From Betaproteobacteria bacterium (GTDB taxonomy: Bacteria > Pseudomonadota > Gammaproteobacteria > Burkholderiales > SG8-39), in contig VGIE01000172.1 of the NCBI GenBank assembly GCA_016867955.1, forward strand, positions 1 to 5,625: a stretch of DNA of 5,625 nucleotides, in the 5' to 3' direction. Made by a program: the position numbers and the translations under genes. The stretch's first letter is position 1, and every line of letters starts with the position of its first letter. The notes beneath the pieces were generated by a model. It saw only the letters and a list, made by a program, of their open reading frames with translations. It was not told where the DNA came from and did no database searches. Shown in pieces: positions 4,741 to 5,625 of this stretch.

Positions 4741-5625
4741 CTACTTCTTCGCCTTGAGCCGCTCGCGCCAGTCCTTCGGCAGCCTGATCTTGCGTGCAAC
4801 CGGCGCACCCTGCTCGTGGTTGTTGATGTAGATGCGCGACTGGTTGCGCCCCGGGTCGCCGGCCACCACGATGTTGGTCCACTCCTCCTTCAGCAGCATG
4901 GGGACCAGCCGCTTGGGATCTTCGGATGCCGTGTACAGCGCCGGTGCCGAGCCGCGGCTCACGTGGTCAGAGAGCGGGATCTCCGCCCCGCCTACGGCCT
5001 GGGGATAGTGCTCCAGCCAGCGCGCGCCGATCTTGGTGTTCTCGAACAGGTAGCGCCGGATTTCCTTCTTGCCCCAGCCGAGGCCGGCAAAACCGTGCGC
5101 TACCGCCGGGCTCATCTGGATCAGCGGGTGCCATTTCGCGAACACCAGCGCGGTGTAATTCCAAGGGCCCGCGGTGCCGCCCATGTAGCGCACCAGCGGG
5201 CGGGCCAGCGTCTCCGGGTCGGTGCCACCGCTGTACACCGGCGCGCTGATGGCCAGCACGCTCTGCACCATCACGATGTTGTCTTCAATATTGAATCCGA
5301 GGTCGACCCGCACCGGGTCCCAGCCCAGGTCCTTGACTGCCCCTTCGTTCTCGCCCATGGCGACGTTGAAGGTGTAGCTGATGCTGCCCTTGTCGGTGGT
5401 GCCGGGGCGGAAGCCGGCCACGTTGCGCATGTACATCCGGAGGAAGCGGCCGATCGTCGCGTTGGCGCGCCGGCCGATCTTCATGTTGCCGACTTCGGTG
5501 TTGAACTCGAGGGCATCGACTATCTGGCCGCTCACGACGACCAGGGGCTCCCAGCCGGGCGTGGCGCCGGCGTCTACGAGGCGGAACTCGGGGTCGGATA
5601 TGGCTTCGGCAATGCCCAGCAGGAT
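4741..5625 (-). CDS. Uncharacterised protein with RANATIGR motif (3' part; 5' end beyond window)
   Basis: The minus-strand frame is open from the right edge (5625) to TAG at 4743-4741, giving 294 visible residues. The GTG at 5535 is internal: the 30 codons before it are open and protein-like (ILLGIAEAISDPEFRL, then TPGWEPLVVV). The most distinctive segment is RRANATIGRFLRMYMRNVAG (fragment residues 52-71), followed by YTFNVAMGENE, LGWDPVRVDLGFNIEDN and, further on, KKEIRRYLFEN. The C-terminus is basic (DWRERLKAKK). No signal peptide, membrane segment or nucleotide-binding motif is seen. From memory only, the RANATIGR block occurs in large uncharacterised proteins found with UGSC-type (seleno)proteins; I cannot verify this. 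It converges on the dioxygenase gene with a 104-nt gap holding a terminator, so it is a separate transcription unit. No function is assigned. Confidence 0.8.
   Translation of the reverse strand: MLLGIAEAISDPEFRLVDAGATPGWEPLVVVSGQIVDALEFNTEVGNMKIGRRANATIGRFLRMYMRNVAGFRPGTTDKGSISYTFNVAMGENEGAVKDLGWDPVRVDLGFNIEDNIVMVQSVLAISAPVYSGGTDPETLARPLVRYMGGTAGPWNYTALVFAKWHPLIQMSPAVAHGFAGLGWGKKEIRRYLFENTKIGARWLEHYPQAVGGAEIPLSDHVSRGSAPALYTASEDPKRLVPMLLKEEWTNIVVAGDPGRNQSRIYINNHEQGAPVARKIRLPKDWRERLKAKK

Noticed and set aside
5533..5535. GTG as start of the minus-strand gene
   Set aside because: The frame stays open with protein-like sequence for all 30 codons up to the window edge, so the gene begins outside.
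1..5625. Mobile element, CRISPR array, tRNA or rRNA
   Set aside because: No transposase or integrase motif, no regularly spaced repeats, and no tRNA or rRNA-like sequence was seen on either strand.

Overview
The window is GC-rich DNA with dense, mostly co-directional genes, G/C-rich third codon positions and good Shine-Dalgarno sites. It looks like an accessory catabolic region of a proteobacterium. A beta- or gammaproteobacterium is my inference from gene content and style; no phylogenetic marker is present.

Layout. (1) Positions 1-2629 hold five genes on the + strand, 41-71 nt apart, probably one operon: the 3' end of a haloacetate-dehalogenase-like alpha/beta hydrolase, a small VOC (glyoxalase/dioxygenase-fold) protein, a cupin-like protein, a small ABM-fold protein and an EthD-type protein with two fused ferredoxin-like halves. 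(2) Positions 2630-2977 are a 348-nt intergenic region. Its first 100 nt are GC-rich with a hairpin. The next stretch (2731-2900) falls to 63 G/C in 170 nt (37%) and holds several dyad symmetries, including a perfect 16-bp palindrome and a degenerate second copy. This is the obvious control region of the window. (3) A TTG-started class II aldolase/adducin-family protein (2978-3679) and a TauD/TfdA-family Fe(II)/2-oxoglutarate dioxygenase (3740-4636) follow on the + strand, ending at a good intrinsic terminator (4695-4720). (4) A convergent minus-strand gene (3' end at 4741) runs off the right edge. It encodes an uncharacterised protein with an RANATIGR motif.

How the genes may work together. 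The mixture of a C-X or ester hydrolase, VOC, cupin, ABM/EthD small barrels, an aldolase or decarboxylase-like metal enzyme and a 2-oxoglutarate dioxygenase is typical of an oxidative degradation pathway for a small organic acid or aromatic compound. No gene here fixes the substrate. No transporter, regulator, transposase, tRNA, rRNA or CRISPR array is visible. The TGTATACA core of the palindrome suggests control by an FCD-type GntR regulator encoded elsewhere. The parts most worth a second look are the control island, the adducin-like 'aldolase' that lacks the classical catalytic glutamate, the cupin-like protein with Gln where motif 1 has Glu, and the truncated minus-strand gene.
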